Notes under the pieces: generated by a model
Seen by the model: only the letters and a program-made list of their open reading frames with translations
Database searches by the model: none
What the model was told of the DNA's origin: nothing
Translations under genes and position numbers: made by a program
In this document: one piece after another, positions 1 through 10,607 of the stretch
How the letters are laid out: every line of letters starts with the position of its first letter
Position numbering within the stretch: the first letter of the stretch is position 1
NCBI RefSeq assembly: GCF_014898055.3
Contig: NW_023601212.1
Location: 57,958,329 to 58,022,328 of the forward strand
Source of the DNA: Talpa occidentalis
Taxonomy: Eukaryota; Chordata; Mammalia; Eulipotyphla; Talpidae
Length of the DNA: 64,000 nucleotides
Direction: 5' to 3'

Positions 1-455
1 CCAAGTCTTGAAATAAGAGACCAACAGAAATAAAAAGTCCCCTTGCTAGCTTAGTGTGCCCATGTGAATAAATCTGGGGCAATTATACTGGTGAGAAAGA
101 GTTTTCGCATTTAGGTAGGACTGAGGAACAAACAGGTCAGTCCTCACACTGGAAGCTGCCTCAAGTCCCACTTAGGACCATAAATGTAGAATCACTAACT
201 CACTGGCTTGGGTTGCCTAAGATTAGTACCCTGCCAATGGCTCAATTGCCAGGTGGTCAAAGGTTCCAGATGTTGGTTTTGACAAATCAAGAGCTCCTGG
301 AGTTATATGCTAATTTAGGCAAATTTAAAGGATGCTCTGATTTCTAGGAGTTCTTTGTCCCAAACACATTTTACCTAAGAAGAGTTACCGGAAGATATCA
401 ACATAAAGAATCAGGTATTCACTGAGCTTTCATGTCAGAGAACAGTTCTCTCTTA
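1..455. other. Unassigned non-coding sequence
   Basis: There is no open reading frame with recognisable protein similarity and no repeat I can name. It ends at the target duplication of the first solo LTR. Confidence 0.4.
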
Positions 456-605
456 CTTCTTGTAGGGTATGTGAAAATTGTCAGGATTTTCTGCCCTCCT
501 GCTATTACTATTAATGATAGACACCTGTGGGCTTGCACGTGTGCCTGATAGTGGCCACCTGGTGTGGGCATGCATAAGTGGGTACACTTGGCTGAGAAGC
601 TGGGC

Positions 606-612
606 CTATAAG
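606..612 (+). promoter_or_regulatory. LTR TATA box (copy 1)
   Basis: CTATAAG stands in the U3 part of the LTR at the same alignment position as TTATAAG in the second copy. It lies about 215 bp upstream of the AATAAA signal. Whether it is active cannot be judged. Confidence 0.5.
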
Positions 613-826
613 GGTGGCATCATGGGGATGCTAGCAGCAGCAGAACAGAAACAGCAACAGCAGCAGTAATAGAAGCATCAAGAAGCAGAGACACCACAAG
701 AGAACACCAGAGAGCCCAGAGGAGTGAAGATTCAGTGGGAGCTGGGAGGCCTGCCAGCCTCCCAGCCCCCCAACCCCTTACCTGCCATGCACCTGGTTGC
801 CCCACTACAGATGATGTAAAAATCTC

Positions 827-832
827 AATAAA
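827..832 (+). promoter_or_regulatory. LTR polyadenylation signal (copy 1)
   Basis: AATAAA is followed by AGCCTG, as in the second LTR copy. It marks the R region of the LTR. Confidence 0.5.
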
Positions 833-928
833 AGCCTGAAAAAGCCACCTAGGGCTCCAGGACTCTCCTTTACCCATGTGCCTGGATCACAGAGAACCTG
901 CTCTGTGCCTTGCTGGCACTATGCTTCT

Positions 929-1689
929 AAATAAAATTTTAGAAGACCCTTGTTACCAAAATCATAAATAGACTGAACTCCTTCCAAAGACCAGTGTTCA
1001 GCTAATTCTGAAAGACCTGTATTCAGGTTTGGATGAGGAACAGAATTTCCTATTAGGAGTCTATTCTCCCCAAGATAGAGCTGTATTTCTTTTTGCATGC
1101 ATAAATTGCTATATGACTGGAATGTCTGTAAAAGGATAGGGCAGGAGAACAGTCTTCCTTCCTCCATAGTAGCAAGATGCCTATTCTGACTAGCCTGAAC
1201 ACAGAAGCCTCATCGTGACAGTCAAGGGATCCCATGTTGACATCCCTAACACACAGGATTATTCCATTTAAAAAGTCATTGAAATTCATCTGAACCATCA
1301 CATTTATGATTTTTCAGTTCTCATCTTTCATAACAAACTGGTTGTTCTGGTTTATGACTTCTTGTTACCATTGGGATGGGACTTTTTGACATTTCCCTGC
1401 TTCGACTTTAAGTGACTACCCACTACCATCTGGATATCCATCCCAAATGCCACTTTTCAGATCTCCTCAAACAAAGCCAATAGTCTTCATGCTCTCCTGC
1501 TACTTTCCAAGCCCACACAGACTCCATCAGTGTCATGTCCCATCATAACAAAGCATGTCACCTGGCAGAGAAATAACTGACTTTAGGAGAAAATAAATGA
1601 CAGTCCACCATCTGTTTCCCTTATCTTGAGGACTTGAGCTTCAATTCTTGGATTCTCAGAAGAGAACAAATTCTCAGAGAGAACATATG
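929..1689. other. Unassigned non-coding sequence
   Basis: Only short chance reading frames are present, and I recognise no repeat. Confidence 0.4.
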
Positions 1690-1830
1690 ATATTCAGTCA
1701 ACAAATAAGCATTGGAAATCAATCCCTGTGTGTTGGGCACACACACAAGGTGCTGAGACACAAGAAATAAAACAGGCAAGGTCTCTGATCTCAAGGAGCA
1801 TGCACTCTAAACAGGAAACACAAAAGATTG
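1690..1830 (-). repeat. L2 fragment (ancient LINE)
   Basis: The text follows the antisense of the L2 3' region: CAACAAATAAGCATTG, then GTGTTGGGCAC, then AAGGTGCTGAGACA, then GGTCTCTGATCTCAAGGAGC. Divergence is high, as expected for this old family. Confidence 0.55.
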
Positions 1831-2736
1831 CTAATAAGTTCTGAATCATATTTAATACGGAACTCAGACATCAGAGTATTAGCAATAATGAGAAGAAGGC
1901 CTTCTTGAAAATGTGTTTTCAACAGTTTCCCTTCTCCAACTCTTTTTAAATGATGCTGGTCTGGTTTCATCAGAAAACTTATTAAGGGGAATGAGAAATA
2001 ATCAAAACTTTCTAAAACAGTCTTTGCTCCAAAATATTTTAAAGTCATAGCACCAAATAACTACAGTAACTCAAAAAATCCAGTACCCTACTGGGCACTC
2101 TGCAAGCCCAGTAATTATTCTTGGTTTCTGCTTCCACTTCAATTATAAGTACCAGTTACAAGTCTCAAAGGAAATAGTTCAGCTGTTTCCGTTTTAACAT
2201 TTTCCCACCCCAATCTTTCAGACTTTCCAAATTAAATGGACAATTGGCCATGATTCTTTCCCTCCTCTTCTAACCACTTCTCCCCCCCCTCCAAAAAGCA
2301 AAGTGATAAACATACTAAAATTGCTAATCTCTACTGGAAGTAATATAAGAGGAAAGGTTATTTTCTTGGCCCAGCCAAGATATTGCCAGTTGACATTTTT
2401 CAATCATTTAATGTGTCTGGTGAGATTTTCAGAAAGTAAGTATCTCTGGTCTTTTTTCCTCAGTTCTCATTCTGGAGGGTTCATAATGACAGGAACTTTT
2501 CACTGGCTATTTCTGGGTATCAAGAAGACAAAGTGACAGCACACCAGGTTCCTACTGCTTACTAAAAAAGGTAACCTCTCTCCCCAATTTAGAACTTTCT
2601 TCTATAAGAATACACTGAGGCCAGTAATAACTGAAGCTAGGCCAGGAACAGAGAATCTGGGCCTTTAATTTTAGTAACACTTCATTAAAAACTCCTCACC
2701 TGTATCAGGTCTTTAGTTATTTGTGAGCCAAGGCAT

Positions 2737-2741
<5 letters not shown>
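1831..2741. other. Unassigned non-coding sequence
   Basis: AT-rich with no recognised element and only chance reading frames. Confidence 0.4.

Positions 2742-2775
<34 letters not shown>
2742..2775. repeat. (CA)n microsatellite
   Basis: An almost pure run of CA dinucleotides, preceded by CATACATACACATA. Confidence 0.95.
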
Positions 2776-2777
<2 letters not shown>

Positions 2778-2778
<1 letters not shown>

Positions 2779-2830
2779 ACTTATTCATTCAACAAATATT
2801 TATTGAGCACCTACTCTGTGCCGGCCTAAG
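2778..2830 (-). repeat. L2 3' end
   Basis: It contains CAACAAATATTTATTGAGCA followed by CCTACTCTGTGCCGG, the typical antisense form of the L2 3' terminus. The adjoining CA repeat may have grown next to it. Confidence 0.8.
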
Positions 2831-3221
2831 ACTAATGACTATGTGGCTTTCTGACCATGGAAAACCTACTGCACATATTTTCAATGAGCCACAGGCTCCA
2901 TTCATGTAGTGACCTTACTGTGTAAATTCATGCTGTGTTAGTTTTCAATATGGAAAATGCAGAGAAGAAAAAAATTTTAAGACCACCAGCCAAAGGTGAC
3001 TACCATGTTTACATTTGATTTATTTTCTCCTCATTTTTCTACAGTTTGTAATATATGGTATTTCATGGGGATGTGTTCATACTGCATATATAATTTACTA
3101 TTTTGTTTTCTCCACTGACCAATGTAACATGTGACTTTTCCAAGTGCAAATTCCTACTTTCTGCTTCTATTTCCATTGTAAGTACCAGTTAATACATCCT
3201 GGAATATACTTCCTGAGACTT

Positions 3222-3498
3222 GGAAGAGGATTCTGAGAAGATGGTAGAGTAGGAAACACTCTTTTCTCCCCCTCTAGATAATTGCACAGGCAAAGTATAT
3301 CTGCTATAGCTGTTTTGCAACTTTGGAGTCTACCGAAGGCTTGCAACTTCCAGGGGAATCCTTGAACAGAAATTGTGATTAATTTTGGTCAAATCAGTTC
3401 TTAGCACAGTAATAGTTAACTTCCCCACTCCCAGCCCTATGGCAGCCAGTTATGGTTGTGTTCCTGAAGCAATCTATACACAGCTAGCAGAAGCCAGG
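3222..3498 (+). repeat. Possible old L1 5' UTR fragment
   Basis: TGAGAAGATGGTAGAGTAGG near the start resembles the AAGATGGCGGAGTAGG opening of many mammalian L1 5' UTRs. The rest is diverged. It is cut at its right side by the solo LTR. Confidence 0.3.
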
Positions 3499-3657
3499 GT
3501 AGGTGTAGGGTAAGTAAAGTATCAGGCTTTTCTGCCCTTTCACCATTAGGATTGATGATGGAACCCTGTGGTCCTGAATGCATGTCTGATGGCGGGCACC
3601 TGGAGTAGGGTGTGGGCATGCGTATGTAGGCGGATACACCTGGGCTGAGACTGGGCC

Positions 3658-3664
3658 TTATAAG
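3658..3664 (+). promoter_or_regulatory. LTR TATA box (copy 2)
   Basis: TTATAAG is followed by GGCGGCATCATGGG, a block shared with copy 1. It lies about 200 bp before AATAAA, giving a normal U3-R arrangement. Confidence 0.5.
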
Positions 3665-3858
3665 GGCGGCATCATGGGACGCCAGAAGAGCGCAACAGCA
3701 GAACCAAGAAGAGAGCAAAAAGAGCAAAAGGAGCAGAGAAGCAAAGGCCACGAGAGAACGCCAGAGAGCCCAGTAAGAGTGAAGACTTGCCAGGGGCTGG
3801 GAGGCCTGCCACCCTCCCACCCCCAGCACCCCTGCCTGCAGAGTACCTGGTAAATTCC

Positions 3859-3864
3859 AATAAA
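3859..3864 (+). promoter_or_regulatory. LTR polyadenylation signal (copy 2)
   Basis: AATAAA is followed by AGCCTGCAAAAGCCACC, parallel to copy 1. Confidence 0.5.
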
Positions 3865-4083
3865 AGCCTGCAAAAGCCACCGAGGGGTCCAGGACTCCTC
3901 CTTACCCTGTCTGCTTGATTCTGCACTATATCTTTTGCACTATATCTTCCTGCCACTACAGTAGGCAATAAAAGACCTCGCCAAAAAAATGTAGGATCTG
4001 TGCTCTGTTTGCTGATTACTGCTTACTGCACTGAGATGCAGACAAAATGGCAGGAAGCTATTGTTGTTGCTTTCTCCCCCCAC

Positions 4084-4140
4084 TGTGGCAAGCACCCACC
4101 TCTGTAGCAAGCACCCACCTCTGTGACAAGCACCCACCCC
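4084..4140 (+). repeat. 19-bp minisatellite, three units
   Basis: Three consecutive 19-bp units of the form TGTNNCAAGCACCCACCYC lie at 4084-4102, 4103-4121 and 4122-4140. They differ at two or three positions. Confidence 0.85.
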
Positions 4141-4439
4141 CTTCATTTTTTTCTTTTTCTCCTTTTGGTAGTCAACTATTAAAACTAGGATATTCCAAAG
4201 CAATTGTATATATAGGAAGAATTAGAAAGTAACCATGCTTACTCAGGGAAAGGTGCAGGCTCAGAAAAGACCTATTAAAACAAACAATTTGTTGCTCGGG
4301 ATGATCCTTAGCAGAGAGACCATTTTAAAAATTATTTTTAAAAAACTGAGCTTCAATTACTATGTTATTAGATTTAAATGTCCAGTTTTCAAAAAAAAAT
4401 AGTCACAAGGCATACAAAGAAATAGGAAATTTCGCTTCC

Positions 4440-4877
4440 TCAAAGGAAAAAAATAACTCAAACTATCCCTGAAAAGACCTGATGGCAGATATACAAAGAC
4501 TTTAAAACAACTGTCCTAAAGGCACTCAAAGAAATTTAGAAATATGTAAAAAAAAAAGTCAAGGAAATGATGTGTAAACAAAATAGAAATAGCAATAAAC
4601 AAAAAAAAAACACAAAAATAATCAAAACAAAATTTGGAGCTGAAATTTTGCAACAACTATAATTAAAAATTCTCTAAAGGAACTCAAAGATAGATTCAGG
4701 CATGCAAAAAGAAAGGATCAGCAGACTTGATAGAACCAATAGAAAGGATCAAGTCTGAGAAACACAATTGATATTGAATTGAATAGTGTATAGGCCTTAA
4801 AAAAGAAAGAAACTCCTAACATTTACTACAACATGGATGAACCTGGAGGGCATTGTTAAGTGAAATAAGCTAGTCAC

Positions 4878-4926
<49 letters not shown>

Positions 4927-5195
4927 TACTGTATGATTCCATTTATATGAGGAGTACTCAAAATCATAAGAACCAGGAAATAGAAGGGGTTGCCAATGAC
5001 TGGGGGGAGAGGCAATGGGGAGGTATAATTTAATAAGTATAGAGTTTTAGTTTTACAAGATGAAGAGTTATGATGACAGATAGTGGCTACAGTTGTCCAA
5101 CATTACGAATGCATTTAGTATCAATTAGCTATATACCTGAAAATAGTTAACCTGGTAAATATCTTGTATATTTACCAAAATAAAAAATAAAAATG
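4440..5195 (+). repeat. Old L1/HAL1-like fragment
   Basis: The first half has AAGGCACTCAAAGAAATT and related ORF1-like A-rich text. The second half has ACAACATGGATGAACCTGGA, then AAGTGAAATAAGC, then TGTATGATTCCATTTATATG, then a 3' UTR-like GGTTGCCAATGACTGGGGGG block. This order, without a long ORF2, would fit a half-LINE (HAL1) or a deleted L1ME. A microsatellite sits inside it. Confidence 0.6.
4878..4926. repeat. (A)n(TA)n(CA)n compound microsatellite
   Basis: A run of A passes into alternating TA and then CA, inside the old L1 fragment. Confidence 0.9.
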
Positions 5196-5199
5196 GGAT

Positions 5200-6270
5200 A
5201 ATCAAATTCTGGGGCTTAAAGGCACAGATACTTCCAGAGTCACAGTGGGTCAATAAGTAGTTCTTATTTGTATGTCTTCCACTTTCACAGCTCAATTTGG
5301 AAAACTATTGCATTTTCTGTTAGCAGCTTCTTCTCATTTTTTACTATGCATACTATACTTTTATATGAAGCGTTGTAACAATTGTGGAGCTTTTAACAAG
5401 TGTGTGAGCTTTGGATGGAGCTACATGTCATTTCCCTCTTTTCCAAGGGAATCCCTTCCACTTCCACAGGGTTCCATTTCCTACTGCATTCAGATCCCCT
5501 GGTATGTACTGACATCACCACCATGGTGCCTACGATGGATAATAGAACATGGCAGAAACAGTGGTGTTCACCAAACATCCCGGCTGATTTCCATAGTCTC
5601 TTGCAGTCGGGCAGCCATGTGGCTGGTGCTAGTCAATGTATTGTGGATAGCAAGGATGTGTGACATTTCTAGACCAGTTCATAGAAAAAAAAAAAAAAAA
5701 ACATGGAACCCTTTGTGAGATTCTTCTGCTAACAAAGAAGGTTATGTGTTTCAGGTAGTATCATCAAAAAATGGTAGAGCCTTTATCAGTCTGAGTTGCC
5801 AATGATTGAGGTAATGAAACTCCCACCAACCTGTGCTGAACATGCAGAATGAGGAAGAAATTTTTGTTATCAAGCCACTGAAGTACCACACTTGGTTGTT
5901 GCTATATCATAACCGACCTATCCTTACTGCTAGACACAGTTTTTGAAACCTTTCCCTTAGCTTTTATCTATTGTCAACTGCCTCTATAGAAACCCAACCA
6001 TGAGGTAAGTACAAATAATGTACATTTTCCATTCTCAGAATTGCCCCTGATGATTCATCTCCGGAAATACTAAATGAAAATAGGTTTATAGCCATTTGTC
6101 CTACCAATTTATCAAACATCTGAAGTCCATAGTGGATACACTTAGCTCACACCAAATTATTCACCTGCCTGTCACCCTAACTCTAAGTATGGCACAGTTT
6201 TTATCAGAAATAGATAGAAACATAATGAAATTAGAAAGTAGACTATAGAAATTAAAACACCTCACAAAAA
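5200..6270. other. Unassigned non-coding sequence
   Basis: The longest frame here is 148 codons (5272-5718). It has no domain, repeats no known family and ends in a run of lysine codons from an A tract near 5684-5701, so I read it as chance. Confidence 0.4.
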
Positions 6271-6354
6271 AGACATAAAAGTGGAAAATAAGCATATGAA
6301 AAGATGTTCAACACTTTATGTCATTAGGGAATTACAAGTTAAAACATCAATGTC

Positions 6355-6634
6355 GGCACCTCCCTGGTGGCGCAAGGGTTAAGATGCAACCTATGAAAAA
6401 ACTATCCATAGCCACTGCAGCATGAGTTGGATTCCCAGCCAGCCAGGGAGAAACCCACATGGTGCAGCAGACCTCTCCTGTCTCACCCGCTGCTCCCCTC
6501 AGTAGAGGGGCTCAGTCTGCCTGTTCTGTTCCCCACTCTGTCTCTGATGAATCCTCTCACCCCCCATCCCCAAGACCTCTGGTCTGTACCCCAGCTCTTG
6601 TATGCATAAATAAATAAATCTTTTTTAAAAAAAA
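6355..6634 (+). mobile_element. tRNA-derived SINE (B-type head), copy 1
   Basis: The head reads CCTCCCTGGTGGCGCAAGGG (A box), the body has CACATGGTGCAGCAGACC and CTGTTCCCCACTCTGTCTC, and the tail reads ATAAATAAATCTTTTTTAAA. It lies inside an old L1. A possible target duplication (ATCAATGTC / ATCAATCTC) is imperfect. Confidence 0.9.
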
Positions 6635-7190
6635 TCAATCTCATACACATCTATTAGAACAGAAAATACAAAACATTGATATAAAATGCTGACTAAGATG
6701 TGGAGAAATAGGAACTTTTATTAATTGCTGATGAGAATGCAAAACTGGTTTCTCACAAAATTAAACATACTTTTGCCATACAGTTCAACAACCATATTAC
6801 TTAGTATTTACCAAGGAAGTTAAAGACTTATGACCAGACAAAAACCTGCAAACGGATGTTTCCAGCAACTTTATTCATCACTGGCAAAACTTGGAAGCAA
6901 CCTATAGTCGGTGGTGGGTAAGTAAAAGGTAATGCCTCCAGATAAGGGAGTATTATTCACACTATCAAATCATAAAAGAACAGGGAGGAAACAAATACAT
7001 GTCACTAAGTGAAAGAACCCAATATGAAGAGATTCCATATGCATCTAATATAAGATTCCAACCATATGGCAATTGGAAAAGACAAAACCAAGGAGACAGT
7101 AAAAACATCAGTGGTTTCCAGAAGTTAGGAGGAAGGGAAGAATGAAAAGGCAGAGTACAGAGGATTTTTTGGGTAATTAAACGAGTCTGA

Positions 7191-7457
7191 GGGCCTCCCT
7201 GGTGGCGCAGGCGGTTGAGCTCTGCACTATGAAGCTGTCCGCAGCCTCCACAGAGCGGGTTCAATCCCGGCCGGCCAGTGAGAATCCCACATGGCGTGGC
7301 AGACCTCTCCTGTCTCTCCCTCTGCTCCCCTCAGCAGTGTATTTCAGTCAGTCTGCCTGTTCTGGTCCCTGCTCTGTCTATGGTGAATCCTCTCACCCCT
7401 CACACCTCTGGCCTACACCCCAGTTCTTCCATGCATAAATAAATAATCTTTAAAAAT
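7191..7457 (+). mobile_element. tRNA-derived SINE, copy 2
   Basis: It starts GGGCCTCCCTGGTGGCGCAG, has the B-box region GGTTCAATCCCGG, and ends ATAAATAATCTTTAAAAA. It inserted in the 3' UTR part of the old L1. Confidence 0.9.
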
Positions 7458-7540
7458 GTATTCTATCAATGTACAAATCTAAACTCTAGTGGTTAGGGTT
7501 GCCACTTGGATAGAATCTTATCCTCTCCTCTCCCCTGCAC

Positions 7541-10165
7541 CCAGAAAAAGCGAAGTAATTCTGCAGAACTCAGTACAATGGTTACTTTCAGAGGCAAGGA
7601 GATAGTTGTGATGGTGAGAAGTCACATGGAGGGCTTCTGACATGGCTGATAAGTTTCTCTTGGTCTGAATGATGGTTAAAAGGTGCTTGCCTTATTACAA
7701 CTCTGAATTTGTTTTTTTTTTAGTTTTATTTTATGATAAAAATACTTAAAAATTAAATACACACACATTTAGCTGAGGTATCTGGAGAAGGCTTTCCAGA
7801 GGTAGGATATCTTCATCTGGGTCTTAAAAGACAAGAGAAATGAAAGTTGAAAATAAAATATAATTGGCTTAAAGAAAAATAAGACTTTCAGAGTCATGCT
7901 TGAGTTCCTCACTCATTTTGGGGAAGCACCTCAAACTCCTGAAGACCAAACCAAGCCAGCCCAGAACCACCCATAGTCCTCTCCTTTACTGTGACCATTT
8001 TCCAGTGCCCCACACAGATTCTTATTGTGCCAAGTATCACTTCCCGTGTTCTTCTTGGCGTATGGCACGAACTCCACCCAAAGAAGCACATTCACCAGCT
8101 ATTGCCAACTCCCCACAAAAGCTAGGGAAGACAAGCTTGGGATCCTAGACTCAATAGTACCCTCACATTCTGAGGATGTGCTATTTGACCCAAGAAGCCA
8201 CTGGGGACATGGAGCTAAACCATGGAGCCAGCTCATGCTGTGATTAAACCCAAAAATAAATAAATAAATAAAATAAACAATGACCCAAAGCAGAGGTCTC
8301 CAGATTAGAATCAGTTCCAGCCACGATTAGAGGAGACGCCACTTGAAGACTGGTGCAAAGCTGATAAGACAGAGTATTCTTGGATTGTTGTGGTTGTTTT
8401 ATAAATGATTGTGTTTTTCTTTCACATTTTTTGTTGCTTCTTGTCCATTTTTATTGGAGGTTGAATATTTCTCTGAATTTTGTGTTTTTTTGCCTTCGGG
8501 AACATGAAGTCTTCCTTTCAGAAAACACTTTTTTCTCTGGTCGATTCTATTTTCCTTCTCTCAACAGTGTTCAGTGTAGCCTAGAGCCAGCCTTACTTCT
8601 CTTAGCTGGTATCTCCTAATGTGGTCATGCTTTTCTGCCCTGGATCTAGAATGTGGCCTTCTGGTTTGCCTTTTCAATTTGGAGGTCTATAAGGGGCAGG
8701 TGAAGAACACTCTTGGAAAATGAAACAAGTTCATTAAGAAAAAAAAGAAGGGAGACTTTTTACAGCTGTGCTTTCCAAAGGGGGACAGAAGTGAGATTTC
8801 TTATACCTTCCTCGGTTTGGTCTCTGGTAAGTAGAGGAAATAGATGGAAACAGAGGTCCACATAGGGCAAAACGTGAAACCAGCACACATTAATTTTCAG
8901 GCCCCATGGTCTCTCCCTTAACATTGTGGTCTTATGAATGAGCCCCAGTCAGCATGCTCCCTCATCTCTGCCTCAGAAATCCAGGACCTTCCTGCTTAGA
9001 GCTGGAGGGGGCTGGTTCTCACTTACATATTAGTGTGAATTTCAGTTAGTATTTGCTTTTGGGAATTTAAACTGCAAGATCTGCTTCCTGTTAGGGAAAG
9101 TCCATCATGTTTTCTGGACAATATTTTGTGGGATGAATTCTCTTCCTCAAGCCTCCAATCTCTTTCTCAAGTAATTGGCAGCTTCCCCTATAGAGGTATG
9201 ATTGGGTTATCAACTCAAAACCAGCACTAAGCTTAGTGCCCGGCGGGAAGCCGGTGTGTACAGTCCCGGAATGTTCACTGTGGGCGGTGGGAGGCCTCTG
9301 AGGCAGCCTGCGGTTACATGCACTCAGGGGACGTCTAGAGGATGCTGGAGGTGTCTCCAGGCCTCCCTCCTGGGAGGTGAGAGCAGAGTCATGGGTAAAA
9401 ACAGTCCAGGACCTTTGGCCCAATGGATGTTCTAACAAATAGTCACACATGGGCCAGTGCCCAAGAAATACCATCCTCAGCTTTCCCTTTTCTAGTGGGA
9501 GCTATTTCCCCTGCTGGGTGGAAAGAGTGCAACTATTATAATCCTTAAAGATATCTTGGTGGAGGGTGAGTGGAACATGTGCACATATGGAGGAGTAAAA
9601 ATGTAGCCCCAAATTAAAAATATATATACAGCACTTCCCAAGGTGACCCCTAGGAAGAGCCCCGCAGAAAAACCACTACGCCCTCTTCTCCCCATGATGC
9701 TATTCGTTCTCCATCATCAGTCATTTATCACCCCAAACATGTTTGTAACAGTGCTAGGGAGGTGAGTGAGTTCTAGTTTGTGCTTGGATGCCAGGCCGAG
9801 GGACTGAACACTTTCATTTATATTTGAACACTCCCCTTCTCAAAACAAAAAAGGAGAAGGGCAGCAGAAGGGTTAGTACATCCGATGGATACCAGAAAGA
9901 GGTCACAACTTTTTTTCTATTAGAAAAGTACTGCTTCAACAATTAGGGTTTTTTTTTAAAGCCATAGTTGTTGAGGAAATAGACATGAGTTAAAAGAGAC
10001 ATGAAATCTGGTCAAAAAGACCTGGCTTGATCAAGGAAATTAAAATAGAAATACCTCTAAGACCACCCTTTTCCACCTGTTGCCGTGCTGCTAAGCAAGC
10101 TGCTGGGTGTACATAATCTTTGAAAGCAATTGGAAATGAGGTAGAGAAGTGGTTAAAAATGGTTT
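7541..10165. other. Unassigned non-coding sequence, 2.6 kb
   Basis: It includes a weak L2-like stretch (7775-7840, GGAGAAGGCTTTCCAGAGGT) and an (AAAT)n run at 8252-8275. The reading frames here (up to 127 codons at 9091-9474) carry no recognisable domain. This is one of the least repeat-dense stretches of the window. Confidence 0.4.
8252..8275. repeat. (AAAT)n microsatellite
   Basis: Short run of AAATAAATAAATAAAT-type text. Confidence 0.7.
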
Positions 10166-10285
10166 GAAGCTGAATCCTAACTCTTCTACCTACTGGCTAC
10201 TATGATTTATTCACTTTTCTTGACTTCACCTACTCATCCCTAAAATGGGCTAATAATTGCCACTACCTTATGGAATCATATGAGT

Positions 10286-10289
<4 letters not shown>
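10166..10289 (+). repeat. MIR, left half (interrupted)
   Basis: The text follows the MIR core in sense orientation: CTGAATCCTAACTCTTCTAC, then CCCTAAAATGGGCTAATAAT, then CACTACCTTATGGAATCATA. It continues after the 6.3-kb L1 composite at 16573, which restores a normal MIR order. Confidence 0.7.
10276..10289. repeat. Target site duplication of the L1 composite, left copy
   Basis: TCATATGAGTGTTT matches TCACATGAGTGTTT at 16573-16586 with one mismatch. In L1 orientation the duplication begins with AAAC after ATT, compatible with the L1 endonuclease preference for TT/AAAA. Confidence 0.8.
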
Positions 10290-10321
<32 letters not shown>

Positions 10322-10432
10322 TATTTCAATATGTTTAATGTAAATCTAGATTGATATAAAAGTATCCACTATATTTTATTTTTTTTTTTTTGAACTTGAT
10401 ACACTTTCCTTACTAGTTCTTTTTTTTTTTTT
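10287..10432 (-). mobile_element. Stacked L1 3' tails with two candidate transduced segments
   Basis: Read in L1 orientation, the L1 3' end (about 10433) is followed by A13, then 28 bp of non-L1 sequence (10392-10419), then A13, then 59 bp of different sequence (10320-10378), then about A30-33 just before the target duplication. The second segment has ATTAAA (TTTAAT at 10334-10339 on the plus strand) about 15 bases before the last A run, a usable variant polyadenylation signal. This is what two successive read-through and retrotransposition events would leave. The other young L1 in the window (57312 onward) has none of these segments. Confidence 0.65.
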
Positions 10433-10607
10433 AAATATTAAATTTTATTTTTATATTCCCCCATACAATTGCAAACGCCCCATTCTGACCCCAATCCTTC
10501 CCCTCCCGCCCCCCCACCCCCCAAAAAGTGTCTCTGGTTCATAGTTTTTTGTTGATTTTGATTTTCACTTTCTTATATTCATTTTCCTGGTCCCTTATTT
10601 AAGTTTT

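Larger units (their letters stand above)
461..923 (+). mobile_element. Solo ERV LTR, family A, copy 1
   Basis: The element starts with TGTAGGGTA and is flanked by a perfect 5-bp direct repeat, CTTCT, at 456-460 and 924-928. It aligns throughout with the LTR at 3504-3960, sharing the start, a CCACCTGG/GCACCTGG block, a TATA box (CTATAAG at 606-612) followed by a GGCATCATGGG block, and a polyadenylation signal AATAAA at 827-832 followed by AGCCTG. The terminal CA appears mutated to TG (922-923). The middle part is a CAG/CAA-rich low-complexity run (about 630-675). No internal retroviral genes flank it, so it is a solo LTR left by recombination between two LTRs. The 5-bp duplication would fit an ERV1 or ERVL type, but the class was not determined. 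Confidence 0.8.
3504..3960 (+). mobile_element. Solo ERV LTR, family A, copy 2
   Basis: A 457-bp element that begins TGTAGGG and ends CACTACA, flanked by a perfect 5-bp target duplication GTAGG at 3499-3503 and 3961-3965. It has a TATA box (TTATAAG, 3658-3664) and AATAAA at 3859-3864, in the same order as the copy at 461-923. A GA/CA-rich middle segment differs strongly between the two copies, while the ends and the promoter block match. Its CA terminus is intact, so it is the better reference copy. No internal region is present, so it is a solo LTR. Confidence 0.85.
6272..7540 (+). repeat. Old L1ME-type fragment, split by two SINEs
   Basis: ORF2 3'-end text such as GAAAAGATGTTCAACACTTT, GGAAGCAACCTATAGTC and CACTAAGTGAAAGAACCCAA is followed by a 3' UTR block (TGGTTTCCAGAAGTTAGGAG, GGCAGAGTACAGAGGATTTT). 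SINEs at about 6355 and 7191 interrupt it. All reading frames are broken. Confidence 0.7.

Noticed and set aside
3437..3880. 147-codon frame with leucine-rich stretch on the minus strand
   Set aside because: It is the antisense of the solo LTR. The hydrophobic run comes from the GA-rich LTR segment.
461..3965. Reading the two family-A LTRs as ends of one provirus
   Set aside because: Each has its own, different 5-bp duplication, and the 2.6 kb between them has no retroviral coding sequence.
5272..5718. 148-codon frame
   Set aside because: No domain, no repeat support, ends in a poly-lysine stretch from an A tract; consistent with chance.
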